Shown here in pieces: positions 52,512 through 60,887 of a stretch of DNA of 64,000 nucleotides (the first letter of the stretch is position 1; each line of letters begins with the position of its first letter). The DNA is from Xanthobacter flavus. GTDB taxonomy: Bacteria; Pseudomonadota; Alphaproteobacteria; Rhizobiales; Xanthobacteraceae. Under the pieces are notes generated by a model. That model saw only the letters and a list, made by a program, of their open reading frames with translations. It did no database searches and was not told the origin of the DNA. Made by a program: the position numbers and the translations under genes. The DNA lies in contig NZ_JAGGML010000001.1 of NCBI RefSeq assembly GCF_017875275.1, forward strand, positions 3,183,001 to 3,247,000. Direction: 5' to 3'.

Positions 52512-53277
52512 CCTCGGTCCCCAGATAGGCTTCGATCACGCTCGGCATGCGGCGCACCTCCTCGGGCGTGCCGGCGGCGATCTCGCGGCCGAAATTGAGC
52601 ACCACGATATGGTCGCTCACCCGCGCCACGAACTCGATGTCGTGCTCGATGAGGAGCACGGTGATGCCCATGTCGCGGATGGCGAGCACGAGGTCGGCCA
52701 GCGCCCGCTTCTCGGCGAAGTTCATGCCCGCCGCCGGCTCGTCCAGCAGCAGCAGGCGCGGCTGGGTGGCCAGCGCCCGCGCGATCTCCACGCGCCGCCG
52801 GTCGCCGTAGGAGAGGCCGCCCACGGCCACGTCCTTGAGATGGGTGATGCCCACGAGATCGAGCAGCGCCTCGCAGCGCGCCTTCTCCCGCGCCTCGCTG
52901 CGCTTCACCGCCGGCAGGCCGAGCAGCACGTCGAGGAGGCTGGCCGACTGGTGGCGGTGGGCGCCCAGCAGCACATTGGCGAGCGTGGTCTCGGTGGCGA
53001 GCAGGCGGATGTTCTGGAAGGTGCGGGCGACACCCAAAGCCGCCACCTTGTGCGGGGCGAGGCGGGCGATGTCCACGCCGTCGAGGCGGATGTGGCCGGC
53101 GTCCGTGGGATAGAGGCCGGTGATCATGTTCATGGTGGTGGTCTTGCCGGAACCGTTGGGGCCGATGAGGCCCGTCACCTGTCCGGCGGTGGCGGTCAGC
53201 GACACGCTGTCCACCGCCACCACGCCCTGGAAGCGCTTGGCCACCTGCCAGAGTTCGAGCTGGGCCGCCGCCATCAT
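52504..53277 (-). CDS. livG: Branched-chain-type ABC transporter ATPase LivG
   Basis: A 257-residue ATPase with Walker A GPNGSGKTTTMNMITG, signature GLSYGDRRRVEIARAL, Walker B LLLLDEPAAGMNFAE and the LivG-type end AAGTPEEVRRMPSVIEAYLG. It overlaps livM by 4 bases and livF by 8. The complete KHMGF set shows the importer is intact, unlike the liv remnants at 10.6-11.6 kb. Confidence 0.96.
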   Translation of the reverse strand: MMAAAQLELWQVAKRFQGVVAVDSVSLTATAGQVTGLIGPNGSGKTTTMNMITGLYPTDAGHIRLDGVDIARLAPHKVAALGVARTFQNIRLLATETTLANVLLGAHRHQSASLLDVLLGLPAVKRSEAREKARCEALLDLVGITHLKDVAVGGLSYGDRRRVEIARALATQPRLLLLDEPAAGMNFAEKRALADLVLAIRDMGITVLLIEHDIEFVARVSDHIVVLNFGREIAAGTPEEVRRMPSVIEAYLGTEDA

Positions 53278-54158
53278 TTGGCTCCTTCAGGTGCGGCGCG
53301 CCGGGCGCCCGCCGGCTTGCGCGGCCGCCATTTGAGGAGCGACATGGCCCCGCCGGGCAGGAACAGCACCACCGCGAGAATGAGCAGGCCCATGAGGATC
53401 TCGCGCCACTGGCTGGAGAAGCGCAGCAGCTCCGGCAGCAGCGTGGTGAAGATGGCGCCCACCAGCGGCCCCAGAAGCGCGTTCACGCCGCCGAGGATGG
53501 GATAGGCGAGGGCATCCACGCTCCGCAGCAGGCCGAAATCCGTCGGGCCGACGAAGAAGTTGAGATGCGCCGCAAGCCCCCCCACGCCGCCGCTGACGAA
53601 GCCGGAGGCGACGAACAGCGAAAGGCGCTGGCCGAACACGTTGACGCCCATGGCCTCGCTCATCACGTCGTCCTGCCGGATGGCGAGGATGGAGCGACCG
53701 AAATAGGAGCGGCGCAAAGCGAAGACGAAATAGAGCGCGATGAGGACGAGCAGCACCAGCTGCCAGGTCTCGGTGTAGCGCGGGATGCCGTAGATGCCGA
53801 TGGCGCCGCCGGTGACGGCATCCCAGTTCAGCGCGATCACCCGCACCACCTCGGTGAAGGCGAAGGTGGCGAGCATGAAATAATCGCCGCGCAGCCGCAG
53901 CACGGGCGCGCCGATGATCAGCGCCACCGCCGCCGCCAAGAGCCCGCCCGCCACCACCGCCACGGCGAAAGGCGCGCCGACCTGCATGGTGAGATAGACG
54001 CTGCAATAGGCGCCCACCGCCATGAAGCCGCCGGTGCCCAGCGTGAACATGTTGGCCGCCAGCGCCAGCCACACGCCGTAGGCGAGGAGCGTATTGAGCA
54101 GGCACAAATTCACGAGGTTGCCGTAGCTGGCCAGAAAGGTATCGAGGGCGGCCATCAT
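53274..54158 (-). CDS. livM: Branched-chain-type ABC transporter permease LivM
   Basis: A 294-residue permease: LALAANMFTLGTGGFMAVGAYCSVYLTM, LRLRGDYFMLATFAFTEVVRVIALNWDAVTGG and RSYFGRSILAIRQDDVMSEAMGVNV, the LivM signature. The start at 54158 overlaps the livH stop (ATGA). The frame stays open far upstream through livH, but this is a shadow. It forms the channel with LivH. Confidence 0.95.
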   Translation of the reverse strand: MMAALDTFLASYGNLVNLCLLNTLLAYGVWLALAANMFTLGTGGFMAVGAYCSVYLTMQVGAPFAVAVVAGGLLAAAVALIIGAPVLRLRGDYFMLATFAFTEVVRVIALNWDAVTGGAIGIYGIPRYTETWQLVLLVLIALYFVFALRRSYFGRSILAIRQDDVMSEAMGVNVFGQRLSLFVASGFVSGGVGGLAAHLNFFVGPTDFGLLRSVDALAYPILGGVNALLGPLVGAIFTTLLPELLRFSSQWREILMGLLILAVVLFLPGGAMSLLKWRPRKPAGARRAAPEGAK

Positions 54159-55039
54159 GCGCGGCGCTCCTCGAAGCCGGAGAAGAGGCCGGTGGGCTTG
54201 ACCAGGAGGATCAGGAAGATCAGCCCGAAGCCGATGGCGTCCCGGAAGGCGGAGGAGACGTAGGCGACGGAGAACACCTCGACCAATCCCAGCAGGAAGC
54301 CGCCGGCGACCGCGCCGGGGATGTTGCCGAGCCCGCCGAGGATCATCACGGTGAGGCCCTTCACCAGCATGTGCTCGCCCATGAAGGGGGACACCACGTT
54401 GAACAGCAGGCCAAGCAGCACGCCAGCCGCCCCCGCCAGTGCGCCGGCGATGAAGAAGGTGATGAGGATGGTGCGCCCCACCTCCACGCCGACGATGCGC
54501 GCCACATCCTCCGAAAAGGCCACGGTGCGGATGGCGCGGCCCACCGAGGTCTTCTGCAGGGTGAAGCCGAGGATGCCCATCAGGATCACGGCCGTGACCA
54601 CCACGATCACCTGAAGCAGCTGCACACGCACGCCGCCGATCTCCCACACGATGGCGGTGAAGGGGTTCGGCGGATAGCCGTGCACGGCGGTGCCGAACAC
54701 CTCCTGCGCGATACCCACCAGGAGGCGGGCCAGCGCGAGGCTGGCGACGAGGCCCATCCATTTGTGCCCGCCGCGCAGCCGCAGCACGCGGAACACCAGC
54801 AGCTCCGACGCCATGCCGAGCACCCCGCCGCCCACCAGCGCGACGACGAGCGCCAACGGCAGCGGCAGGCCGAGGAGGGCGATCTCCAGCCCGAGATAGG
54901 CGCCCACCATGAAGAAGGCGCCCTGCGCCAGGTTCACGATGTTGAGCACGCCGAAGATCAGCGTGCAGCCGATGGCGAAGACCGCATAGATCGAGCCGAG
55001 CGACAGCCCGTTCACGACCTGCTGCAAAAAGGTTGTCAT
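54155..55039 (-). CDS. livH: Branched-chain-type ABC transporter permease LivH
   Basis: A 294-residue permease beginning MTTFLQQVVNGLSLGSIYAVFAIGCTLIFGVLNIVNLAQGAFFMVGAYLG, the standard LivH start, with TSVGRAIRTVAFSEDVARIVGVEVGRTI as the conserved loop. It starts 115 bases after the livK stop. Together with LivM it makes the membrane pore of the importer dedicated to this catabolic operon. Confidence 0.96.
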   Translation of the reverse strand: MTTFLQQVVNGLSLGSIYAVFAIGCTLIFGVLNIVNLAQGAFFMVGAYLGLEIALLGLPLPLALVVALVGGGVLGMASELLVFRVLRLRGGHKWMGLVASLALARLLVGIAQEVFGTAVHGYPPNPFTAIVWEIGGVRVQLLQVIVVVTAVILMGILGFTLQKTSVGRAIRTVAFSEDVARIVGVEVGRTILITFFIAGALAGAAGVLLGLLFNVVSPFMGEHMLVKGLTVMILGGLGNIPGAVAGGFLLGLVEVFSVAYVSSAFRDAIGFGLIFLILLVKPTGLFSGFEERRA

Positions 55040-55154
55040 GCGCTGATCCCCCGGACCTGCCCGAACCGGTCGAAGCACCGTGCCGCCGCGGATGCCCGGG
55101 CTGCACGGCGCGCCAATCCATCCGCCCCGGCCTGTGACCGGGGCGGGCGGGGGA

Positions 55155-56291
55155 TCACTGGGCGAGCTGGAACTTGCCGTCCTTCAGCTTCAGCACCTTG
55201 GCGACCAGCACCGGCTCGCGGTCCTTGTCGAAGGAGAAGGGGCCGAGGACGGTCTGGAGGTCCTTGGTGTCGGCGATGGCCGCGCGCAGCTTCGCGGGAT
55301 CGGACACGCCGCCCGCGCGCTTCACCGCATCGGCGAAGATGGTGACGGCGGCATGGGCCTGGGCGGCGAAGGTGTCGGGGGCCGAGCCGTACTTGGCCTT
55401 GTAGGCCTCCACGAACGCCTTGTTGGCGGGCGTGTCGAAATCGATGAACCAGCCCGAGCCCACGAGGAAGCCCTGCGCGGCGGGGCCGGCGAGATCGTTC
55501 AGCTTGGTCGAGATGGCCGCATTGGCACCGAGGAACACCGTGGACTGCGGAATGCCGAGCTGGCGCGCCTGCCGCACGATGTTGGCGGTCTCTTCCGCGA
55601 GGCCGCCGACGACGATGATGTCGGGGTTGGCCGCCTTGATCTTGGTGAGCTGGGCGGAATAGTCCACGTCGCCCTTCTGGAAGGTCTCGGTGGCCACCAC
55701 CTTGATGCCGGCCTTGTCGAGGGCGGCCTTGTGGACGCCGTAGGCGGCCTTCATCAGCACGTCGTCAATGCCGTAGATCTGCGCCGCCGTCTTGGGCTGG
55801 TAGCGCTTGACGGCATAGGCGAGCACGCCGGGGAACACCGCCGCCTCTGGGGCGCTGGTGCGGAAGATGTATTCGCCGATGGCGGGCACGCCGGGCGCGG
55901 TGTTGGACGAGGCGATCACCGGCACCTTGGCGGCGTTGGCAATCGGGTCGGCGGCGAAGGCCGAGGTGGTCAGCGTCGGCCCGAAGATGACCGTCACCTT
56001 GTCCTGGTTGATCAGGCGCTGGAAGATGTTGACGGTCTGGCCGCGGTCGCCCGCATCATCCTGATGGATGGGCACGAGCTTGAGGTCGCCGAGCTTGCCG
56101 GAGGCGTTGATCTCGGCGGCAGCCAGCTCCGCGCCGTTCTTCTGCATGGTGCCGTAGAGCGCAGCCGAGCCGCCCGATGTGGACTGCACGATGCCGAGCT
56201 TCACGTCCGCCGCGATGGCAGCGGGCACGGCGGCGAGGGAAAAGGCGGTGGCGGCGATGAGTAGGCGCGTGAGACGGGCGTGCATCATCAT
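55155..56291 (-). CDS. livK: Branched-chain-type ABC transporter binding protein LivK
   Basis: A 378-residue periplasmic protein: signal LTRLLIAATAFSLAAVPAAIAA, mature start DVKLGIVQSTSGGSAALYGTMQKNGAELAAAEIN, later VIFGPTLTTSAFAADPIANAAKVPVIASSNTAPGVP. It differs from the two orphan paralogues in the window and belongs to the intact importer. Its start overlaps the HAD phosphatase stop by 4 bases, linking transport and catabolism in one message. The ligand is unknown; by context an N-heterocyclic or nucleoside-related compound. Confidence 0.94.
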   Translation of the reverse strand: MMMHARLTRLLIAATAFSLAAVPAAIAADVKLGIVQSTSGGSAALYGTMQKNGAELAAAEINASGKLGDLKLVPIHQDDAGDRGQTVNIFQRLINQDKVTVIFGPTLTTSAFAADPIANAAKVPVIASSNTAPGVPAIGEYIFRTSAPEAAVFPGVLAYAVKRYQPKTAAQIYGIDDVLMKAAYGVHKAALDKAGIKVVATETFQKGDVDYSAQLTKIKAANPDIIVVGGLAEETANIVRQARQLGIPQSTVFLGANAAISTKLNDLAGPAAQGFLVGSGWFIDFDTPANKAFVEAYKAKYGSAPDTFAAQAHAAVTIFADAVKRAGGVSDPAKLRAAIADTKDLQTVLGPFSFDKDREPVLVAKVLKLKDGKFQLAQ

Positions 56292-57058
56292 GGCTCCTGA
56301 GGAAGGTCGGTCGTTGATGAGCCCTTATTTTGCGGGCCCTTATAAAGGCTTTGCAGGACTGTTGGCGTTGGTATCGGGGTCGTGCGCGGCTCGATCTGGG
56401 CGAGCACGGGCGCGAGCGCCAGGGAATGGAAATGGACGTGCGCGGCGTCCGGCGTCTCGGGCAGCCCGTGGTCGCCGATGAGCACCGTCTGCATGCCGAG
56501 GGCGTGCGGCACGGCGAGGTTCACCGCGCGGTCGTCGAACATGATGGCGCGCTCGGGCGCCACGCCGTGGCGGGCGAGCATGGTGTCGTAGGCGGCACGC
56601 TCGGGCTTGCCGATGTAGTCGCAGGCGGCGATGTCGCAGACGCCCTCGAACAGGTCGGCGATGCCGAGGCGTTCCAGCACCCGCTCGGCATGGGCGCGCG
56701 AGCCGTTGGTGAAGACGAGGCGCCGGCCGGGCAGGGCCTCCAGCGCGAGCCGCAGCTCGGCGTTTTCCGCCAGCACCGTCAGGTCGATCTCATGGACGAA
56801 GGCGAGGAAATCCTGCGGCTTCACCGCGTGATGGCGCTGCAGGCCGACGAGGGAGGTGCCGTAGGTTTCGTAATAAAGCGCATGCAGCGCCGCCGCCTCT
56901 TCCGGCGTGGAGCCGGTGAGCTGCTGGATGAACAGCCAGACGCGGGCGAGCATCTGGCCGTGCAGGCCGGCGGAGCGCGGGTACAGCGTATCGTCGAGGT
57001 CGAAGACGAAGGTCTCCGTACCCGGCCTCAGACGAAATGGCATGTCCCCGCGCATCAT
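56288..57058 (-). CDS. HAD phosphatase, pyrimidine 5'-nucleotidase type
   Basis: A 256-residue HAD-superfamily hydrolase. Motif I FVFDLDDTLYPRS, motif II LVFTNGSRAHAERVLERLGI, motif III lysine in DYIGKPERAAYDTML and motif IV FDDRAVNLAVPHALGM. The DLDDTLYP start and alpha-helical cap match SDT1-like pyrimidine 5'-nucleotidases, which dephosphorylate nucleotides. ATG 57043 is an alternative start. Between the NadC-like and livK genes it may remove the phosphate from the nucleotide made in this pathway. Confidence 0.9.
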   Translation of the reverse strand: MMRGDMPFRLRPGTETFVFDLDDTLYPRSAGLHGQMLARVWLFIQQLTGSTPEEAAALHALYYETYGTSLVGLQRHHAVKPQDFLAFVHEIDLTVLAENAELRLALEALPGRRLVFTNGSRAHAERVLERLGIADLFEGVCDIAACDYIGKPERAAYDTMLARHGVAPERAIMFDDRAVNLAVPHALGMQTVLIGDHGLPETPDAAHVHFHSLALAPVLAQIEPRTTPIPTPTVLQSLYKGPQNKGSSTTDLPQEP

Positions 57059-57067
57059 CCCCCGCGC

Positions 57068-57958
57068 TCAGTTGGACAGCTGCTTGAGGCGGTCGATGGT
57101 CCGCTTCGCGCTCGGCTTGATGTCGCGGACATCGAGGCTGATGTCGAGGGCCTTCACCGTGTGGGTGAGGTCGCCGATGGAGATCACATCCACCCCCAGC
57201 TCCGCGATGGGAACGATGGTGGTCTCGTTGATGCCGCCGGACGCCTCGGTCATGGCGCGGCCCTTGGTGAGCTTCAGGCCCTCGCGCATCTCGTCGAGGT
57301 CCATGTTGTCGAACATGATGATCTCGACCCCGGCGTCCAGCGCCTCCTGCACCATCTCCAGGCTCTCGCACTCCACCTCGAACTTGAAGGTGTGCTGCGC
57401 GCTCGCCCGCAGGATCTTCACCGCCTCGGTGATGGAGCCGGCGATCTTGATGTGATTGTCCTTCACCAGCACGCAATTGGCGAGGTTGAAGATGTGGTTG
57501 TGGGCGCCGCCCACGCGCACGGCGTATTTCTGCACCATGCGCAGGCCCGGCCAGCCCTTGCGGGTATCGGTGATGCGCACGCCGGTGTGCTTCACCAGAT
57601 CGGCGTAGCGGCGGGTCTTGGTGGCGATGCCGCTCATCTGCTGCAGCCAGTCGAGGGCCGAGCGCTCGATCACGAAGAAGGTGGAGGCGCGGGCCTGCAC
57701 CCGCATCAGCACGGTGCCGGGTTCCACCGCGGCTCCTTCCTCCACCAGCCATTCGATGCGCGCCTCGGGCTCGATGGAGCGGATGGTCTCGTCGGCGAAC
57801 AGCATGCCGCAGACGATTCCGTTCGCCTTGGCGTAGATGTTGGCGGTCTGAACCGGATCGTCGCCGACGAGAAAGCCTCCGGTTGTATCGCCGGAGCTTA
57901 ACTCCTCGCGCAGGCCCAGCTCCACGAGAGGCCGGATCATAAAGCGGTTCAACTTCAT
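57068..57958 (-). CDS. NadC-like phosphoribosyltransferase with altered active-site residues
   Basis: A 296-residue protein of the quinolinate phosphoribosyltransferase family over its whole length: EELSSGDTTGG, IERSALDWLQQMSGIATKTRRY, ITDTRKGWPGLRMVQKYAVRVGG, LVKDNHIKIAG, EVECESLEMVQEAL, IMFDNMDLDEMREG and EASGGINE. Canonical NadC has ALN, DTRKTTPGLR and NHR; here these are ALD (Asp103), DTRKGWPGLR (Gly135, Trp136) and NHI (Ile156), although Arg133, Lys134, His155 and the KDNH lysine remain. No nadA or nadB is next to it. It may use a substrate other than quinolinate; ordinary NAD synthesis cannot be ruled out. It lies in an operon with a decarboxylase-like gene, an amidohydrolase and an importer. 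A 95-base AT-richer gap precedes it, possibly with an internal promoter. Confidence 0.88.
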   Translation of the reverse strand: MKLNRFMIRPLVELGLREELSSGDTTGGFLVGDDPVQTANIYAKANGIVCGMLFADETIRSIEPEARIEWLVEEGAAVEPGTVLMRVQARASTFFVIERSALDWLQQMSGIATKTRRYADLVKHTGVRITDTRKGWPGLRMVQKYAVRVGGAHNHIFNLANCVLVKDNHIKIAGSITEAVKILRASAQHTFKFEVECESLEMVQEALDAGVEIIMFDNMDLDEMREGLKLTKGRAMTEASGGINETTIVPIAELGVDVISIGDLTHTVKALDISLDVRDIKPSAKRTIDRLKQLSN

Positions 57959-58053
57959 TACGCGGCTCCTGGGGCGCTCCCGGCCCGGCTCTGTGATACT
58001 GCCTAGCAGCTGTTTTCTACTACATCAATCAACAAAATCATTTATCGACAGCG

Positions 58054-59310
58054 TCAGCCATCCAGCCGGTTGGTGAAGGCCTTGCCGCCCTTCATCACCA
58101 GATGCAGGCGGTCGCGCTGCTCCAGGATGCGGATGTCGGCGAGCGGGTCGCCGTCCAGCACCAGAACGTCGGCCATGAAGCCGGCCTTCAGCGCGCCGAG
58201 GTTGGGCTGCTCGATGCATTCCGCCGCCTTGGTGGTGGATGCGACGATCACCTCCATCGGCGACATGCCGAGCCAGTCCACCATGAAGGCCAGCTCCGCC
58301 ATGTTCTCGCCCACCAGCAGGCGGTGCGACTGGTCGGTGCCCATGGCCACCTTCACGCCGCGCTTCACCGCCTCCTTCCAGAGGGGGATCTGCGTCTGCA
58401 TGAGGGAATAGATCTGCGCGTCCTTCACATCCTCCTGGCCCAATTGGTGGCTGGCCCAGGCGGTGTTCTTTCGGCGGTGCTCGATGGACAGCGGCACCAG
58501 CGCGAGCGTCGGCACCCACCAGATGCCGCCCGCGATCATGCGGTCCACGCTCTCCTCATCCATGAACCAGCCGTGCTCCAGCGAGTGGATGCCGGACCTG
58601 ACCGCGTTCTTGATGCCGGCGAGGCCCTCGGCATGGACGGCCACGCGCTTGCCCTTGGCGGCGGCCTCGGAGACGGCGGTGGAAATCTCCTCGATGGTGA
58701 ATTGCGGCTCGTCCCAGCTGTCGGTCACCGAGGTGATGCCGCCGGTGGCGCAGATCTTGATGAAGTCGGCGCCGCGCATGAGCAGTTCGCGCACCAGCCG
58801 GCGGATCTCCTCCACCCCGTCCGCCACCGTGTGCGGGAGCCAGGCGCGCTTCTGGATGCGCATGCCGGCGGGGAGCCAGTAGTCGCCATGGCCGCCGGTC
58901 TGCGAGACCATGCCCAGCGAGATCAGCAGGCGCGGCCCGTCGATGATGCCTTCCTCGATGGCCTGCCGGAAGCCGGCGTCGGCGCCGCCCATGTCGCGTG
59001 CGGTGGTGATGCCGCAGGCGATGGTCTCGCGAAAAACCTCGATGGATTTCAGCACGTTGTAGGTGGGCGTGTTGAGCAGATGCTGGCGCATGTCGCGGGC
59101 GCGGTAGGTGCCGTGGACATGGGTGTCGATGAAGCCGGGCAGCACGGTGCGCCCCGCCGCGTCGAGCTTCCGGGCGCCCGCCGGCACGCTCACCTGGCTC
59201 TCGGGACCGGCGGCGACGATGCGCCCTTCCTCGATCACCACGACCGCGTTCGGCACGGGGTCCGCCCCGGTGCCGTCGATCATGGTTCCGCCGACGATTG
59301 CGATGGCCAT
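58054..59310 (-). CDS. Metal-dependent amidohydrolase, imidazolonepropionase-like
   Basis: A 418-residue amidohydrolase: LPGFIDTHVHGTYRARDM (first metal ligands), a carboxylated-lysine type site in GADFIKICATGGITS, AVHAEGLAGIKNAVRSGIHSLEHGWF and MGTDQSHRLLVGENM (last Asp). This set matches the binuclear group of HutI/Xaa-Pro-like amidohydrolases. ATG 59310 is used; the frame begins 9 codons upstream. In the operon it probably opens a ring or cleaves an amide of the imported compound. Confidence 0.9.
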   Translation of the reverse strand: MAIAIVGGTMIDGTGADPVPNAVVVIEEGRIVAAGPESQVSVPAGARKLDAAGRTVLPGFIDTHVHGTYRARDMRQHLLNTPTYNVLKSIEVFRETIACGITTARDMGGADAGFRQAIEEGIIDGPRLLISLGMVSQTGGHGDYWLPAGMRIQKRAWLPHTVADGVEEIRRLVRELLMRGADFIKICATGGITSVTDSWDEPQFTIEEISTAVSEAAAKGKRVAVHAEGLAGIKNAVRSGIHSLEHGWFMDEESVDRMIAGGIWWVPTLALVPLSIEHRRKNTAWASHQLGQEDVKDAQIYSLMQTQIPLWKEAVKRGVKVAMGTDQSHRLLVGENMAELAFMVDWLGMSPMEVIVASTTKAAECIEQPNLGALKAGFMADVLVLDGDPLADIRILEQRDRLHLVMKGGKAFTNRLDG

Positions 59311-59429
59311 ACGCGCCTTGCCTTTCGCTCTGTTCAAAAAGTTAGCAACGCCAAGTGCCAGGCATTGAGAGCCAGCCGCCGACGCAACGATGGGTCCAGC
59401 CCGGCTGCGCTGGCTCCTTGGATATTCCG

Positions 59430-60887
59430 TTACGTGAGGTCCACCACCACGTTCTTGATCTCACAGTAGAAATCCAGCGCGTGAAGGCCAAGCTCGCGGC
59501 CGATGCCCGAGCGCTTGTAGCCGCCGAAAGGCGCGAACACGCTGGTCTTCGAGGCGCTGGGCAGGCCGTTCACGGCCACCATCCCGGTGCGCATGCCCCG
59601 CGCGACCCGGAGCGCGCGACCGATGTCGCGGCACCAGACGGAGCCATTGAGACCATAGTCGCTGTCATTGGCCAGCGCGATGGCCTCGGCCTCGCTGTCG
59701 AATGGCGTCAGGGAGCAGACTGGGCCGAAGATCTCCCGGCTGAAGGCGGGATTGTCCGGCCCGACGCCCGAGAGGATGGTCGGGGGATAGAAGAAGCCGT
59801 CGCCCTCCGGCAGGGCGCCGCCGCTCACCAGCGTCGCCCCGGCTTCGCGGGCCTGCGCCACGGTGCGGTCCACCGCATCCCGGTGGGACGAGGAGATGAG
59901 CGGGCCGAGATTGGTCGCCGGGTCCAGCGCCGGGCCGGTCTTCAGCCGCGCCGCTGCGAAGGCGAAGGCACGGGCGAAGGGCTCCAGCGCGCCGCGCTCC
60001 ACCAGCAGGCGCGAGCGGGCGGAGCAGGACTGGCCGGCATTGCCGAAGCCGGACGCCACCGCGCTCGCCGCCGCCTTCTTCATGTCGGCGTCGGCGAAGA
60101 CGACCGCGGCGTTCTTGCCGCCCAGCTCCAGCGCCACGCGCTTGATGGAGGCGGAGGCAAGCCGCATCACTTCCGAGCCCACGGCGGTGGAGCCGGTGAA
60201 GGAGATGCCATCGATGCGCGGGTCTTCCGCGAGCCGCCGCCCCACGTCCGCGCCGCCGGGCAGCACGGAGAGGAAGCCGTCCGGCACGCCGGCCTCGCGG
60301 CACACTTCGGCGAGGAGCAGGGCGGTGAGCGGCGTCAGCGGCGCCGGCTTCAGGATGGCGGCGCAGCCGGCGGCGAGCGCCGGGGCGAGCTTCCACGAGG
60401 CGCCGAGCAGCGGGAAATTCCACGGCACGATCTGCGCCACCACGCCGAGGGGCTCGCGCAATGTGAAATCCAGCAGATCCCTGCCGAGGGGGATGGTGTC
60501 GCCGAACACCTTGTCCATGGCCCCGGCATAATAAGTGAAGACGCGGATCGCCCCCTCCACCTCGCGCAGGGCGCCGGAGATGGGCTTGCCGGCGTTGACA
60601 GCCTCGATCTGCGCGAACTGGTCCTGCCGGGCCGCGATGCCGGCGGCGATGCGGTGGAGCACGGCGCCGCGATCGACCGGCGGAAGATGGGGCCAGTCGC
60701 CGGCATCGAAGGCATGGCGCGCCGTGCGGATCGCCGCCTCGACTTCCACCGGCCCGGCCAGCGCGACCTCGGCGAGCGGCGCGCCGGTCCAGGGATCGAC
60801 CAGCGCCTCGACCTCGCCGCCCATGGCGGGCACGAAGCGCCCGCCGACGAACGGTTCGCGATGGAGGGACGGCAGCACGGCGCTCAT
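59430..60887 (-). CDS. NAD(P)-dependent aldehyde dehydrogenase
   Basis: A 485-residue ALDH: VPWNFPLLGASWKLAPALAAGCAAI, ISFTGSTAVGSEVM, general-base Glu in ALELGGKNAAVVF, catalytic Cys in GNAGQSCSARSRLLV and EIFGPVCSLTPF. It resembles betaine, succinate- or aminoaldehyde dehydrogenases. Its start overlaps the OMP-decarboxylase-like stop by 4 bases; 119 bases separate it from the amidohydrolase. It would oxidise an aldehyde released in the pathway. Confidence 0.95.
   Translation of the reverse strand: MSAVLPSLHREPFVGGRFVPAMGGEVEALVDPWTGAPLAEVALAGPVEVEAAIRTARHAFDAGDWPHLPPVDRGAVLHRIAAGIAARQDQFAQIEAVNAGKPISGALREVEGAIRVFTYYAGAMDKVFGDTIPLGRDLLDFTLREPLGVVAQIVPWNFPLLGASWKLAPALAAGCAAILKPAPLTPLTALLLAEVCREAGVPDGFLSVLPGGADVGRRLAEDPRIDGISFTGSTAVGSEVMRLASASIKRVALELGGKNAAVVFADADMKKAAASAVASGFGNAGQSCSARSRLLVERGALEPFARAFAFAAARLKTGPALDPATNLGPLISSSHRDAVDRTVAQAREAGATLVSGGALPEGDGFFYPPTILSGVGPDNPAFSREIFGPVCSLTPFDSEAEAIALANDSDYGLNGSVWCRDIGRALRVARGMRTGMVAVNGLPSASKTSVFAPFGGYKRSGIGRELGLHALDFYCEIKNVVVDLT

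Noticed and set aside
53274-55121. A single 615-codon fused LivH-LivM protein
   Set aside because: The first half of that frame is out of frame with livH and has no family similarity; livH and livM are separate genes overlapping by 4 bases.
57068-57958. ModD, the NadC relative of molybdenum loci
   Set aside because: The motifs KDNH and ERSALDWL follow NadC more than ModD, and no molybdate transport genes are near.
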